A stretch of DNA of 64,000 bases, from contig NZ_FXAJ01000006.1 of NCBI RefSeq assembly GCF_900177535.1, positions 124,001-188,000 of the forward strand, given 5' to 3'. The position numbers and the translations under genes are program-made. Every line of letters starts with the position of its first letter. Position 1 is the first letter of the stretch. This DNA comes from Priestia filamentosa (GTDB taxonomy: Bacteria; Bacillota; Bacilli; Bacillales; Bacillaceae_H). The notes under the pieces were generated by a model. It did not search any database and was not told the origin of the DNA. It worked only from the letters and a program-made list of their open reading frames with translations. Shown piece by piece: positions 1-12,260 of the stretch.

Positions 1-514
1 AGTTCATCATAATGCCAATATAACGATGACCCATTTCTAAGTCTGCTGCAGGACCTTCTGAATAGTAGCCGCCACGTGCTTGGATATGAAGGGCTTTTTT
101 GTCTGTTAGCAATCCAACAGGACCTTGTTCTGTATATTTGAATGATTTCCCTGCAACTGCTACAGAATCTAAGTATGCTTTCATCACTGGTGGGAACGAG
201 AAGTTCCATAGTGGTGTAACAAATACATATTTATCAGCTGAAATGAACTGTTCGTTTAGTTCTGCAAGACGAGCTACTTTACTTTGCTCTTCTTTAGAAA
301 GTTGATCAAATTCACTTCCTGATTGAAGTTTGCCCCATCCGCTGAAAATATCAGCATCAATGTGTGGAATGTTTTCTTTATACAAATCAATATGAACAAT
401 TTCATCACTTGGGTTTTGCTCTTTATAAGCCGTCACAAATGCTTGACCTGCCGCCATGCTGTAAGATGTTTTTTCATCATGTGGATGTGCCGTAATATAC
501 AATACTTTTGCCAT
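1..514 (-). CDS. azoR: FMN-dependent NADH-azoreductase (partial, 3' end outside window)
   Basis: The reading frame starts at the ATG at 514 behind a GGAGCG-type ribosome site and runs off the left edge, so about 171 N-terminal residues are visible. It begins [14 protein letters not shown], the flavodoxin-like first strand and phosphate loop of the AzoR/AcpD family, and contains [19 protein letters not shown], the typical FMN-binding segment of these quinone/azo reductases. The family makes cytosolic homodimers that use NADH to reduce quinones and azo compounds by two electrons, usually as protection against electrophiles. An inverted repeat lies just upstream (571-587) and could be its operator. 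The family call is secure; the physiological substrate is not known. Confidence 0.9.
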   Translation of the reverse strand, partial: MAKVLYITAHPHDEKTSYSMAAGQAFVTAYKEQNPSDEIVHIDLYKENIPHIDADIFSGWGKLQSGSEFDQLSKEEQSKVARLAELNEQFISADKYVFVTPLWNFSFPPVMKAYLDSVAVAGKSFKYTEQGPVGLLTDKKALHIQARGGYYSEGPAADLEMGHRYIGIMMN

Positions 515-570
515 AATTTTTCGCTCCTTTTTCATTCAATCCTTTTATATAATGACCGTGATAATGGCTA

Positions 571-587
571 CTTATACACAGTATAAG
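571..587. promoter_or_regulatory. Inverted repeat upstream of azoR, candidate operator
   Basis: CTTATAC-ACA-GTATAAG is a perfect 7+3+7 palindrome about 57 bp upstream of the azoR start, inside a longer imperfect dyad (roughly 562-598). Bacillus azoreductases are commonly controlled by MarR/DUF24-type repressors that bind such dyads. The regulator itself is not in the window, so the operator role is inferred. Confidence 0.5.
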
Positions 588-954
588 CCGTTATTATAGA
601 TATCTATTTTAGTGAGCCATGTGATTTATTAGCATCATTATGTGTTCATTATATGCTCTCGATATCTTTAAGTCAATTATTTTTAATTCAAGATATTTCA
701 TTTAAAGATATATACATAAGAAACTTACCCTTTATTGCTGGTTATACAAGAAAATATACTTTTTAAAATAAGCTTTGCACTTGGCTCCTCCATTGCCTTT
801 TTTTATTCATTAAGCAAACTGTTCCGCTATACAAACAAAATTGATTACTACGTTTTTTTAACATCCATTGCAAAAAGAAAGTGGTGATCGCTTTTTTACA
901 GCTCTTGCGAGAAAACTGAATCATTCCCTTGAAGAAAATATAAGTGAGAAAGCT
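588..954. other. Intergenic region with a short coding-like remnant
   Basis: No intact gene is seen. On the plus strand, about 870-957 reads as a 29-codon open stretch ending in TAA (ending HSLEENISEKA) directly before a terminator. It has an in-frame stop just upstream and no ribosome site, so it looks like the tail of a decayed gene. The rest is AT-rich spacer. Confidence 0.3.
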
Positions 955-986
955 TAAAAAAAGAGAACTATCTTGTCATAGTTCTC
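955..986 (-). terminator. Rho-independent terminator of the CBS-domain membrane protein operon
   Basis: GAGAACTAT (963-971) pairs with ATAGTTCTC (978-986) around a 6-nt loop. On the minus strand the stem is followed by a run of T. It lies 14 bp past the stop codon of the gene at 1000-2295. Confidence 0.85.
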
Positions 987-999
987 TCTTTCTTTCTAT

Positions 1000-2295
1000 T
1001 TAGCTTTTAAATACATCTACAAAAGAGATATGGTGACCTTCAACCTCTCGGATTTTAAACGTATATCCTTCGAATTGAATTTCGGTACCCTTTTCAGCTT
1101 CAAAGTTTTGTGTAAGGAACCATCCTCCAATTGTATCAACTTCGTCGTATTCTAAGTTTAGATTCAGTAAATTGTTGACATCACTAATTAGAACCTTAGA
1201 ATTCAAGATATAGTGATCATCTGCTATTTTTCGTACTTCAGGTATTTCTTCTTCATCAAATTCATCTCTAATTTCCCCAACGATTTCTTCGACAATATCT
1301 TCAATTGTTACTAACCCCGAAGTCCCGCCATATTCATCAATAAGGATAGCCATATGCATACGTTCTTTCTGCATCTTAATCATTAATTCATGAATAGGAA
1401 TTGTCTCAATAACTTGAATAACGGGATTAATGAAGTCGCTAAGATTTGTTTTTTCATTATCTTCCCATAGTGTAGACGTTAATACTTCTTTAATGTTAAT
1501 AACCCCTACAATATTGTCTTTATCTCCATCTACAATCGGATAACGAGTGAATTTTTCTACTTTTAAAGTCTCAATTGTCTCATTGAGAGAATCATTAATC
1601 GATAATGTAACCATCTCTGTTCTAGGAACCATAATTTCTTTAGCAATTCTCTCATCAAATTCAAAAATATTATTTACATATTTCAATTCATTTTTATTAA
1701 TTTCGCCACTTTTATAGCTTTCTGAAAGCAATAAGCGCAGTTCTTCTTCAGAGTGAGCCATTTCATGTTCAGAAGCTGGTTTTAAACCAAACAATCCAAC
1801 AATCACTCGTGCTGATCCATTTAGTAACCAAATAAATGGGAACATGATGCGGTAGAACAAGATAATTGGTTTTGCAAGAGTTAACGTAATCAACTCGGCT
1901 TTTTGAATTGCGACTGTCTTAGGTGCTAGTTCTCCAATAACAACGTGGAGATAGGTCATAAGAGCAAAAGCAATACCAAAAGATAGAATTGTGGTTGTAG
2001 CTTCATTAAGATGTAATGCTTCAAATAAAGGATGCAATACACGTTCAATAGTTGGTTCTCCTAACCAACCTAGCCCCATTGCCGTAACAGTAATTCCTAG
2101 CTGACAGGCTGAAAGGTATTCATCAAGGTGAGTCGTAACTTTCTTAGCTGCAATAGCTCCCCTTTTCCCTTCAGCAACAAGCTGATCAATTCTCGATGTC
2201 CTGACTTTAACAATTGCGAATTCTGTTGCTACGAAGAATGCTGTAAGTCCAATTAAAATAGCAACAAGTATAAAATTAACAGTAATATTATCCAA
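1000..2295 (-). CDS. Hemolysin C/CorC-family membrane protein with CNNM and CBS-pair domains
   Basis: This 431-residue protein starts with a CNNM/DUF21 membrane domain (roughly residues 1-190, with segments near 5-25, 60-85, 100-125 and 140-165). A CBS-domain pair follows (about 205-335, beginning [12 protein letters not shown]), then a C-terminal CorC_HlyC domain. Length and order match Bacillus YhdP/YrkA/YugS proteins, one of which (YhdP, MpfA) is known as a magnesium efflux protein. Here a role in Mg2+ or other cation export is inferred from family only; which paralogue this is cannot be decided. It is last in a three-gene minus-strand operon, 44 bp after the zinc peptidase gene, and is followed by a terminator. 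Confidence 0.85.
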   Translation of the reverse strand: MDNITVNFILVAILIGLTAFFVATEFAIVKVRTSRIDQLVAEGKRGAIAAKKVTTHLDEYLSACQLGITVTAMGLGWLGEPTIERVLHPLFEALHLNEATTTILSFGIAFALMTYLHVVIGELAPKTVAIQKAELITLTLAKPIILFYRIMFPFIWLLNGSARVIVGLFGLKPASEHEMAHSEEELRLLLSESYKSGEINKNELKYVNNIFEFDERIAKEIMVPRTEMVTLSINDSLNETIETLKVEKFTRYPIVDGDKDNIVGVINIKEVLTSTLWEDNEKTNLSDFINPVIQVIETIPIHELMIKMQKERMHMAILIDEYGGTSGLVTIEDIVEEIVGEIRDEFDEEEIPEVRKIADDHYILNSKVLISDVNNLLNLNLEYDEVDTIGGWFLTQNFEAEKGTEIQFEGYTFKIREVEGHHISFVDVFKS

Positions 2296-2339
2296 ATTAA
2301 AACCTTACGAATGTAAGGTTTACACCTCCTAAATAATTG

Positions 2340-3026
2340 TTATTCTTCTTCTTGACCTTGGAAAAAAATCATTACAAATTTAACCAATTCAAACACAGCC
2401 ATTAATGTTGCAGCAACATATGTAAGAGCTGCTGCATTCAATACTTTCTTTACTCCACGTTCTTCATCACTGTAAAGAATACCTTGACTTAACATTAAGT
2501 TTCTCGCTCTTTTACTCGCATCAAATTCGACAGGCAATGTAATCAATTGAAATGCTACTGCAGCAGAGAAGAATAAAATTCCTACTCCAATTAACGAAAG
2601 CTGCTGTAAAAGCATTCCTCCTAAAAACATAAATGGAGCGATACCTGAAGCTAAGTTAGCTAGCGGAAAAATCTTATGTCTTACTACAAGAGCCTTGTAT
2701 GACTGTTGATGTTGAATAGCGTGCCCTACTTCGTGAGAAGCTACAGAAACAGATGCAATAGAACATCCATAATATACTTCTTCTGATAATCTGATTACTC
2801 GATTCATTGGATCATAATGATCAGATAGCTTTCCAGGCACAACTTCTATCGAAACAGCCTGTAATCCATTATCATCTAAAATTTTACGTGCCACTTCTGC
2901 ACCTGACATTCTTGTTTTAGTCGATACTTCAGCCCATTTATTAAAATTACCTTTTACTCTAAATTGAGCCCAAATCGAGATGCCTAATGCAATAAAAATA
3001 AAAATATCCATAGGATGGAAAAGCAT
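2340..3026 (-). CDS. yugP: YugP-family membrane zinc metallopeptidase
   Basis: The protein has 228 residues, the usual length for YugP. An N-terminal membrane segment (about 5-22) is followed by the zinc motif HEVGH (His98, Glu99, His102). Two adjoining hydrophobic segments (about 120-165) and a C-terminal one (about 200-222) complete it. The family (DUF/peptidase M-type, neutral zinc metallopeptidase) is membrane anchored and its substrates are unknown. It lies between a MerR-type regulator gene (22 bp upstream) and the CBS-domain transporter-like gene, so all three are probably cotranscribed. Function beyond a membrane protease is not evident. Confidence 0.88.
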   Translation of the reverse strand: MLFHPMDIFIFIALGISIWAQFRVKGNFNKWAEVSTKTRMSGAEVARKILDDNGLQAVSIEVVPGKLSDHYDPMNRVIRLSEEVYYGCSIASVSVASHEVGHAIQHQQSYKALVVRHKIFPLANLASGIAPFMFLGGMLLQQLSLIGVGILFFSAAVAFQLITLPVEFDASKRARNLMLSQGILYSDEERGVKKVLNAAALTYVAATLMAVFELVKFVMIFFQGQEEE

Positions 3027-3048
3027 TTAAATGTATCCCCTCTATCTT

Positions 3049-3513
3049 TTAATGTAGCAATAACAAGAGTGATTGAATTAAAGAAAAACTTTCTTTAGAT
3101 AACCCTTTTTTTAACAAGTCTTGAGCATCTTTATCACCTTTTTGATCTAACACTTGATTTAGTTCTTTTTCTAAACCTTTCATTTTCAATCTCAGTTCTA
3201 ATATATCGATTTCCTCTGCTTCTTTCTCTTGAAGAGATTTTTTTATCTCCTCTAAAGACTGATTTCTCTTTTTACATTTTTCAATGTATTCGATTTTCTC
3301 AATACATGAGCGATCATAGAAACGATAATTAGAAGTAGAACGTTCTGCTTCTAACAAACCAATATTTGTATAATAATCAATGGTTCTCTTTGTGAGCCCT
3401 GTTAACTTAGCAAGTTCACCGATTTTTAGTTTCTCAGCCCCAATTGAGACACCCCCTAAACTAACACGTGATGGTTTGATATCTATCATATGATTTAAAC
3501 TTTTCTTTAACAA
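3049..3513 (-). CDS. MerR-family transcriptional regulator
   Basis: The MerR winged-helix segment is plain: KLKIGELAKLTGLTKRTIDYYTNIGLL, about residues 28-54 of the TTG-start version. A coiled coil (about 95-125) and a short C-terminal part without metal-binding cysteines follow, so the effector is not obvious. The start is uncertain. TTG at 3513 gives 154 residues and an in-frame ATG lies shortly after. A strong AGGGGGTG sequence also sits 7 nt before an in-frame ATT at 3444, which would start the protein right before the HTH, as MerR proteins normally begin. It heads the operon with yugP and the CBS membrane protein and probably regulates it. Confidence 0.8.
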   Translation of the reverse strand: MLKKSLNHMIDIKPSRVSLGGVSIGAEKLKIGELAKLTGLTKRTIDYYTNIGLLEAERSTSNYRFYDRSCIEKIEYIEKCKKRNQSLEEIKKSLQEKEAEEIDILELRLKMKGLEKELNQVLDQKGDKDAQDLLKKGLSKESFSLIQSLLLLLH

Positions 3514-3560
3514 CCGTTTTCATCATACGTTCACAAATGTTTCATAAAGAAGAAGCCTAT

Positions 3561-3619
3561 CCAAGAAAAAAAGGTCCAGATTGTTTGTAAGCCAAGCAAT
3601 CTGAACCTTTTTTTCTTGG
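3561..3619. terminator. Strong bidirectional terminator
   Basis: A 23-bp stem with one mismatch (3561-3583 pairing with 3597-3619) carries A-runs and T-runs on both sides. It lies between the MerR gene and the LysR gene, both on the minus strand, so it ends transcription of the LysR gene. Confidence 0.85.
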
Positions 3620-3700
3620 ATTTTTATATTATGTACATGAAAAGGGAACGTTGTGTATATTTAAAAATAAACAACTGGAACTAAGAATAACTCTCTTTTT

Positions 3701-4612
3701 TTACTCTCTAAATTCATTTAACCTTTCGTAAGTTTCAAGTAGAAAATCATAAAATAAAGATTCAGTTGGCAATAGTTTGCGTTGTGTTGGGTAGATCACT
3801 CCGACTGTTCTCGTAAGATTCGCATCTGATATGGGAATCATAACGGTAGACCGAGGGGTATTATCTATCAAGGTCATCTCTGGCATTAATGCTACACCTA
3901 GCCCTGCAGAGACTAATCCTTTTAATGCATCAATATCTTTTCCTTCAAATGCAATTTGTGGTGAAAACCCTGCATCATTACATCCTTCAACAACTTGTTT
4001 ACGAAATATAAACTCTTCAGGAAGGACACAGAATGGATCATCTTTTAACTCTCTTAATCTAATTGATTTTCGATCAGATAACGGATGACGAATAGGAATG
4101 AGCGCAACTATATTTTCTGTGAATAAAGTAGCTCCTTTAATTTTCTTCTCTTTTTCCTGATCAGGCATTGGTGCAATCATAGCCAAATTAAATTCACCAG
4201 TTATAACACCATCTATTAGATCATAATAAAGGGCATTGCTCATTTGAAATTTAGCCTCCGGGTACCGAGTGCGAAAAGAAGAAATGATGGATGGTAATGT
4301 ATGAGCAGCCATACTAATTGGAAACGCAATTCGAACGATTCCTCTTTCAGGATTTAAATGTTCTTCTACTTCTCTCTTTGCATCCTCCATCATATTCCAT
4401 ACTTGTTTCATCCGTTCAAAAAAGATTCTACCTAAAGGAGTTAACTTCACTCTTCTTCCCTCACGTATAAAAAGTTTGACACCTAATTCATTTTCTAAAT
4501 TAAAAATTTGTCTGCTAACAGAGGATTGAGCAACATGTAAGACATCTGCTGCTTCTGTTACATGTTCCCTCTTTGCAACCTCTAAGAAATATTGAATTTG
4601 CCTTGTCTCCAT
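3701..4612 (-). CDS. LysR-family regulator divergent from gdhA (GltC-like)
   Basis: It is a 303-residue LysR protein. The N-terminal HTH (METRQIQYFLEVAKREHVTEAADVLHVAQSSVSRQI) closely resembles GltC/CcpE-type members, and a periplasmic-binding-protein-like effector domain (about 90-295) follows. It is transcribed away from the glutamate dehydrogenase gene, with 145 bp between the starts, the classic arrangement of a LysR regulator and its target. In Bacillus, GltC-type proteins couple glutamate synthesis to nitrogen and carbon status; control of gdhA here is inferred from position and from the dyad at 4631-4647. Confidence 0.85.
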   Translation of the reverse strand: METRQIQYFLEVAKREHVTEAADVLHVAQSSVSRQIFNLENELGVKLFIREGRRVKLTPLGRIFFERMKQVWNMMEDAKREVEEHLNPERGIVRIAFPISMAAHTLPSIISSFRTRYPEAKFQMSNALYYDLIDGVITGEFNLAMIAPMPDQEKEKKIKGATLFTENIVALIPIRHPLSDRKSIRLRELKDDPFCVLPEEFIFRKQVVEGCNDAGFSPQIAFEGKDIDALKGLVSAGLGVALMPEMTLIDNTPRSTVMIPISDANLTRTVGVIYPTQRKLLPTESLFYDFLLETYERLNEFRE

Positions 4613-4630
4613 GTTTAGTCACTCCATCTT

Positions 4631-4647
4631 AATGCGCTTAGCGCATT
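4631..4647. promoter_or_regulatory. LysR-type operator (T-N11-A dyad) between LysR gene and gdhA
   Basis: AATGCGC-TTA-GCGCATT is a perfect 7+3+7 palindrome containing T-N11-A, the signature of LysR recognition sites. It lies 19 bp upstream of the LysR start codon and 111 bp upstream of gdhA, which suits autoregulation plus activation of the divergent gene. Confidence 0.6.
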
Positions 4648-4751
4648 GATTTCATCGGAAATTAGTATTGAAACTATTAATTATAAAATTATAGAATGAA
4701 AACACATTTAAGAAAAGGAATTTTCCCAATTTTAAAATTTTTAGGGGTTGA

Positions 4752-6140
<1,389 letters not shown>

Positions 6141-6187
6141 AAGATAAGCCCCACGTATGATTATAAGTAGAAAAAAATAAAGTACTA

Positions 6188-6223
6188 TACAATAACGGTC
6201 ACTAATTGGTGTCCGTTATTGTA
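6188..6223 (+). terminator. Hairpin downstream of gdhA
   Basis: TACAATAACGG (6188-6198) pairs perfectly with CCGTTATTGTA (6213-6223), 48 bp past the gdhA stop. The following T-run is missing (AGTAAAAAG), so it may be a weak terminator or an mRNA-stabilising stem. Confidence 0.55.
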
Positions 6224-6602
6224 AGTAAAAAGATTGTTGAAATATATATTGAATGCAAAAGCAAGATTTATTGTTTAAATGAAGGGCTAGATGGATAATT
6301 CAATGGAAAGTTAATATGCTTTTTGTATAAGAGAGACTTTCCTTTAGAAATTGATAGATATAGGAGAAGAAGATACTAAAGACATCGTATTTTCAGACAT
6401 TACTCAAATCAAGATTCCTATATTAATGACCTAATATATCATCTACGCCAAAGCAATAGAATAAGCTACTGAAAAAGGCCTTCACACATGAGATAAGGTT
6501 CATAAAAATATCCTTCAGCACCCTCAGAAAGGCACGTATATCTCCCCTCAAACTTGAATAGTATGAAATTGAATTTGATTTTAAGTCTTAGGGGGAATAA
6601 GG
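6224..6602. other. Intergenic region without recognised gene
   Basis: This 379-bp AT-rich stretch has frequent stops in all frames. Nothing coding, no repeat and no structured RNA was recognised. The end holds the ribosome site (TTAGGGGGAATAAG) of the next gene. Confidence 0.5.
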
Positions 6603-7400
6603 GTGACTAATGGATTTGTAGAGAAATCTTTAGATGAAATTCGTTTTTGGTCAAGAATTATGAAAGAACATTCTTTATTTCTTAGATTAGGTTTTAGAGC
6701 AGAAGATACTCAATTAATTCAAGAAGCAAATCAATTCTATCATCTATTTGAACAAATAGAACAAAGAGCACATTCATTTACGAATCAAATAGATCCTACA
6801 CACATGAAAAGGTTCAATTCAGAAGTTCAACAAGTAGCAACAGGAATATTTGCTTTTAAAAGAAAAGTCTTAGGTTTAATTTTAAACTGTCAAATGCCAG
6901 GCGCAAACAACTTTCCTCTTTTAGTTGATCATATTAGCAGAGAAGCTAACTATTTTAGAAAACGATTAATGGAGCTAAATGAGGGAAAATTAAAGCCCCT
7001 TGCTGATGCTATTATTAAAGAAAACGTATTCTTTCTAAGAATTATGGCTGATCATGCCAAATTTATAGGCCATCTCCTTGATCCCTCAGAAAGAAAATTG
7101 GTAGATATGGCCAGAAATTTCAGTAATGACTTTGATCAATTAGTTTTTCAAGCCAGAGATTTGGAATCTATGAAGCCACAGTCCCAAACTGTTCCTCTTC
7201 TTGATCAATTTCTTGATGAAAACCGAGTTTCCGTAACCTCTCTTCGGGATTTCAAAAAGACTGCGAGAGAGCTCATCGAAGAATGTAGAATTAAAAGTAT
7301 TATTCATCCACTTCTAGCAGATCATACTTTCCGTGAAGCTGAAAGGTTTCTACATATTATTGATATGTTTGAAGCAAAATTAAAAAATCAAAATAATTGA
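6603..7400 (+). CDS. DUF2935 domain protein
   Basis: The 265-residue, all-helical protein contains two related halves: residues about 8-125, opening EIRFWSRIMKEHSLFLRLGF, and about 140-255, with ENVFFLRIMADHAKFIGHLLDP. This double-domain pattern is typical of DUF2935 proteins of Bacillus and Clostridium. Conserved Glu/His residues in each half (KEHSLFL, ADHAKF) resemble ferritin-like or hemerythrin-like metal-binding helices, but no function is established. GTG at 6603 is chosen because GGGGGAATAAGG sits immediately upstream. The gene stands alone and is followed by a strong terminator. Confidence 0.8.
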   Translation: MTNGFVEKSLDEIRFWSRIMKEHSLFLRLGFRAEDTQLIQEANQFYHLFEQIEQRAHSFTNQIDPTHMKRFNSEVQQVATGIFAFKRKVLGLILNCQMPGANNFPLLVDHISREANYFRKRLMELNEGKLKPLADAIIKENVFFLRIMADHAKFIGHLLDPSERKLVDMARNFSNDFDQLVFQARDLESMKPQSQTVPLLDQFLDENRVSVTSLRDFKKTARELIEECRIKSIIHPLLADHTFREAERFLHIIDMFEAKLKNQNN

Positions 7401-7531
7401 AGTTCTCTATTAGAGTAGTCAAAGTCCAATATAGAACTTTATTCGTGTTTCGAGTAACAAAACACTGTTCCTTCTTAATACGTTCTATGTCCTTATCAAT
7501 ATGTTTTAAGTTATACTTGTCGTTCTTAATT

Positions 7532-7572
7532 AAAAAGGCACTTTCTCCTTATTAAGGAGAAAGTGCCTTTTT
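7532..7572. terminator. Strong bidirectional terminator
   Basis: An 18-bp perfect stem (AAAAAGGCACTTTCTCCT with its complement, 7532-7572) has a short loop and T-runs on both strands. It serves the convergent DUF2935 gene and the iol-type operon that ends at 7624. Confidence 0.9.
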
Positions 7573-7623
7573 AATCTTATTACTATTACATATCTAACTC
7601 TTAAAAATTAACTATAAAAGAAA

Positions 7624-8487
7624 TTAAATATGTAATCCTTCTCTAATCGATTTCAACGTAACTTCATTTGACCATTCAGGACGGTCAGGGTAAGCAAATA
7701 CAGCATTTGTTACAATTCCATCGAATTTCATCTCTCTTAGTTTTCGATATAATGCCTCAAAATTAATTTCCCCTTCACCAGGATTTAAGTGCTGGTGAAT
7801 GGTTACCTTTGCATCTGGTGGATTGACGATATAGCGTAATCCAAATGCTGCTTTATGATTCAGCGTATCGGCAATCAGAACATGTGCAAGCAAGTCACCT
7901 GCTTCCTCAAGATGTTGCTCAACATCACCAATCCCATCATCATAAAAGAAAGCATGAGGAACAGAATAAACAAGCTTGATCCAGTCTTTATCTAAAGCTC
8001 GAATCATACGAATAGCTTCTGTATTTAACTCAATAAAGTCATTCGGGTGAGACTGAAGATTTAAGTTAATTCCTTCTCTTTCAAAAATAGGCATAAGTTC
8101 TTCCATTGACTTTACAAAAGCAGCTTCACTTTCAACAGGACGACTTATATCCCCACTAAATTCACTATTCATTAGATCTACACCTAATTCAGATGTGATT
8201 TCGATGCATCTCTTCCAGTTTCGAACTGCGGCTTGTCGTTCTTCCTCATTTGGAGAGGACCACTGTTGAACAGGTAGAACAGATGAGATTTTAACCCCTG
8301 CATCACTGCAATAACGTTTTAAGTCTTTAATTAATGCCTTGTCTACTTTTGGATACTCATAAAACCAAATAAAATCTTTACGTGGAGATAATTCTACATA
8401 TTCATATCCTAATCTTGCAACCGTATCAATTGTATCTTTTAAGTTTGTATTGTCACGATAATGTGATGGATCATAAGCTAAACGCAA
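7624..8487 (-). CDS. iolH: IolH-like sugar-phosphate isomerase/epimerase (TIM barrel)
   Basis: This 287-residue AP-endonuclease-2 family TIM barrel resembles Bacillus IolH (segments [20 protein letters not shown] and [11 protein letters not shown]). Metal-ligand type residues appear in [34 protein letters not shown] and GEGEINF. IolH is a conserved member of the myo-inositol operon; its exact reaction is unresolved, but isomerisation or epimerisation of inositol-derived keto compounds is likely. It is the last gene of iolT-iolI-iolG-iolH, 137 bp after iolG. The family is secure; the iolH name is based on remembered similarity. Confidence 0.75.
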   Translation of the reverse strand: MRLAYDPSHYRDNTNLKDTIDTVARLGYEYVELSPRKDFIWFYEYPKVDKALIKDLKRYCSDAGVKISSVLPVQQWSSPNEEERQAAVRNWKRCIEITSELGVDLMNSEFSGDISRPVESEAAFVKSMEELMPIFEREGINLNLQSHPNDFIELNTEAIRMIRALDKDWIKLVYSVPHAFFYDDGIGDVEQHLEEAGDLLAHVLIADTLNHKAAFGLRYIVNPPDAKVTIHQHLNPGEGEINFEALYRKLREMKFDGIVTNAVFAYPDRPEWSNEVTLKSIREGLHI

Positions 8488-8624
8488 TGTAAATTTCCCC
8501 TTTCCCTTATAAGCTCAAAGCATACTCATATACACTAGGGCTTTATTCATGTTTTTTATTATCAAACTATTTTGCTATAAACGCTTATTTATTCTAAATA
8601 TAGTAGCAGTTGTGCTTCCTACTA

Positions 8625-9677
<1,053 letters not shown>

Positions 9678-9729
9678 TTAGTTTCATAATTATTTGATAA
9701 ACTTTTCAAAAAATCCCCTCTTGGTTCTC

Positions 9730-9754
9730 AAAAGCTCCAAAAACAGGAGCTTTT
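9730..9754 (-). terminator. Hairpin in the iolI-iolG gap
   Basis: AAAAGCTCC (9730-9738) pairs with GGAGCTTTT (9746-9754). On the minus strand it ends in TTTTGAG, a weak terminator or processing stem that could lower iolG expression relative to iolT-iolI. Confidence 0.55.
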
Positions 9755-9789
9755 AAGTCTGAAGTTGTTACGAAATTGAATTCTCTATC

Positions 9790-10650
9790 CTATAAAGAAA
9801 ACGATTCTTTTCCTTCATAACTGTAATGTTTTGAGACAGCTTTAATCGTTGTATCTTTTGCTGTCTTAATTGCTTGTTCAGCATCTAATTTGTAATATTC
9901 TGGGCGGAATAATTCCACAGAGACGGCATCATCATAGCCCTTCTCTTTTAAGATTGAAAAGATGCCATCTAAATCAATAGCCCCTAGTCCAGGCCAAACT
10001 CTATCTTCGTCTGTTAAGAAGCCGATAGGGAAATCCTCTGTATCATCAATGTGGACGATAAAGATTTTATTAATATCTGCTTTTCTAAATTCTTCTAGGT
10101 TTGATCCCATTGCATGGAAATGGAAGCAATCAAACACTAATCCTACATTGTCACGATCAACTGTTTGCACAATATCATAAGCTTGCTCAAATGTATTTAC
10201 TGTGCATTGAGGATGCCCTACGAATTCAACTGCTATTTTGATGCCAAATGGCTCAGCCATTTTTGATAGTTCATTTAATACTTTTACACAACTGTCTTTA
10301 ATTTCATCTTTTAATATTTTTTGTTCTGTTACTAATGGAACAGCTACAATATATTGAGCACCAATCTTTTGAGCTGTTTCGAGCATACCTTTAAATTCCT
10401 CAATAATCCCCTTATACTCTTCTTCTGTTCTATTATTGAAAAATACTAAAGCATTAAGAGCTAATGGTTTAATATGATTTGTCTTAAAAAAAGTTGCTAA
10501 ATCATCGATTGAATGGTTTTCCAAGTATTCTGGTAATTTATCCATTGTGCGAATTTCAATATAATCGTATCCATGCTTATTGCAGTACTCTAAGTCTTTT
10601 ATAAGATTAGAATTTTCTAATGTTGTTGCTTCGTTAAAACATAATTTCAT
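9790..10650 (-). CDS. iolI: Inosose isomerase
   Basis: The protein starts MKLCFNEATTLENSNL, the IolI N-terminus. The ATG at 10650 is preferred over an upstream in-frame start because GGAGAGGATTAAT lies just before it. It has 286 residues in a TIM-barrel fold with metal-ligand segments AVEFVGHPQCTVN, FDCFHFHAMGS and HIDDTEDFPIGF. IolI converts 2-keto-myo-inositol (scyllo-inosose) to 1-keto-D-chiro-inositol and so supports growth on other inositol isomers. It lies 18 bp downstream of iolT and is clearly cotranscribed with it. Confidence 0.92.
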   Translation of the reverse strand: MKLCFNEATTLENSNLIKDLEYCNKHGYDYIEIRTMDKLPEYLENHSIDDLATFFKTNHIKPLALNALVFFNNRTEEEYKGIIEEFKGMLETAQKIGAQYIVAVPLVTEQKILKDEIKDSCVKVLNELSKMAEPFGIKIAVEFVGHPQCTVNTFEQAYDIVQTVDRDNVGLVFDCFHFHAMGSNLEEFRKADINKIFIVHIDDTEDFPIGFLTDEDRVWPGLGAIDLDGIFSILKEKGYDDAVSVELFRPEYYKLDAEQAIKTAKDTTIKAVSKHYSYEGKESFSL

Positions 10651-10668
10651 ATTAATCCTCTCCATTTC

Positions 10669-12090
10669 TTATCCAATTGTTTTATTGTTATTTAAGACTT
10701 TAGAACTTCCACTGCTATAGCTACGGAAGCCTTGTTCTAACTCTTCAAGTGTAAGCCCTTTCGTTTCTGGCAAACATTTTGCAACAAACGTTATGGCTCC
10801 TATTCCTAAAACTACAAAAACAAAAAATGTTGAAGATAAACCAATACTGTCTAGTAATACTGGAAATGTTAATCCGACAAGAAAGTTAACTCCCCACAAG
10901 CAAAATACAGTTACGCCCATCCCTAATCCCCTTAACCTTAAAGGGAATATTTCTGAAAGCATAAGCCATGTTACAGGAGAGATGGCTCCTTGCTGGAACG
11001 CAAGAAACGTAATTGTTAATGCCAAAACGATATATGGAAGAATCTCTGAACCCTTAAGTGTAATAGAGAATATCGCAATAAGTAACAATGTTACTGTTGT
11101 ACCGGCTAGACCAGTTATAAGCATCGGCCGGCGTCCTACTTTGCCAAGTAACCAAATCCCTACAACTGTAGCTACAACAGATACCATTCCATTTCCGATG
11201 TTTCCAATAAGAGCTGCCTCGGTTTGAAAACCTGCATCTTGCAAAATTTTAGTCCCATAATACATAATGGAGTTCACACCTGTAATTTGCTGTACAACAG
11301 CAATCCCAATTCCAAGAAAAACTACGCGACGCACCCATGGAACTGTTAAATCTTTAAACGTTGCTTTGTCCATTTTTGATTCTTGAACGTAAGCGTTCTC
11401 AATTTCTTGCAACTCAGAATTTGCTCGTTCCTTTGTGCGTATTTTTTGAAGAACTTGCAAAGCATCTTCTTTTTTTCCTTTTGATACGAGCCAACGTGGA
11501 CTCTCAGGTACTCTAAACATACCGAAGAATAGAAGAAGAGCCGGAATTGCAGCAATAGGTAACATATAGCGCCAAACGTGTGGATGCTCTCCTAACACAT
11601 TTCCGATAACTGCATTAAAGGTAAAAGCTAAAAGTTGTCCTGTCACAATCATCAATTCATTTTGGGTAACCATTTTCCCGCGACTTTCAGCAGGAGACAT
11701 CTCAGCTAAATATGTTGGTACTGTTACAGATGCTCCCCCTACAGCAAGTCCTAGCAAGAAACGAAAAATAACTATAATTATAGCATTCGGAGATAAAGCA
11801 CACCCAATTGTAGAAACAAAAAATAATACTGCTAAATATAAAATCGTTTTACGACGTCCGTTATAGTCTGATAATCTACCACCAAATACAGCTCCAAATG
11901 CGGCTCCAAAGAGAAGAGCACTTGTTACAAGACCTTGTGTAAAAGAGTTAAGGTTTAACTGATCAGCTCTCGACATGTATGGTAATGCTCCATTGATAAC
12001 CCCTGTATCATATCCAAAAAGGAGTCCACCAAATGTAGAGATCAGGATAATCGTACGCAAAAATGAATGTTGCCTTCCTTGTTTATCCAT
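10669..12090 (-). CDS. iolT: myo-inositol:H+ symporter (sugar-porter MFS)
   Basis: The 473-residue membrane protein has 12 predicted helices and the sugar-porter signatures [43 protein letters not shown] and [11 protein letters not shown]. The sequence is nearly that of Bacillus IolT over its whole length (opening with [20 protein letters not shown]). It imports myo-inositol with protons across the cytoplasmic membrane. It is first in the minus-strand operon. Two cre-like sites (12173-12186, 12261-12274) lie upstream, so glucose repression by CcpA is expected. The divergent AraC-type gene is the probable specific regulator. Confidence 0.93.
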   Translation of the reverse strand: MDKQGRQHSFLRTIILISTFGGLLFGYDTGVINGALPYMSRADQLNLNSFTQGLVTSALLFGAAFGAVFGGRLSDYNGRRKTILYLAVLFFVSTIGCALSPNAIIIVIFRFLLGLAVGGASVTVPTYLAEMSPAESRGKMVTQNELMIVTGQLLAFTFNAVIGNVLGEHPHVWRYMLPIAAIPALLLFFGMFRVPESPRWLVSKGKKEDALQVLQKIRTKERANSELQEIENAYVQESKMDKATFKDLTVPWVRRVVFLGIGIAVVQQITGVNSIMYYGTKILQDAGFQTEAALIGNIGNGMVSVVATVVGIWLLGKVGRRPMLITGLAGTTVTLLLIAIFSITLKGSEILPYIVLALTITFLAFQQGAISPVTWLMLSEIFPLRLRGLGMGVTVFCLWGVNFLVGLTFPVLLDSIGLSSTFFVFVVLGIGAITFVAKCLPETKGLTLEELEQGFRSYSSGSSKVLNNNKTIG

Positions 12091-12172
12091 GATAATTCTC
12101 CTTAAGTATTTAAGTTACCTTGGTCAACTTAGCTTGTAATAAAACTTCTGCATTTTATCCCCATCCAATAAA

Positions 12173-12186
12173 TGAAATCGATTTCA
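12173..12186. promoter_or_regulatory. Catabolite-responsive element (cre) upstream of iolT
   Basis: TGAAATCGATTTCA is a perfect palindrome and fits the cre consensus TGWAANCGNTNWCA at every position. It lies 83 bp upstream of the iolT start codon, so CcpA-HPr(Ser-P) repression is likely. Confidence 0.8.
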
Positions 12187-12260
12187 AATTTCAGTCTTTT
12201 TATCCTCACTTTCAATCGTTTTTTACGGTGTGCGAGATTAGTAATGAATAACAAATAAGT

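Noticed and set aside
10793..11227. 144-codon plus-strand frame in iolT
   Set aside because: Antisense to a clearly recognised transporter gene; no ribosome site.
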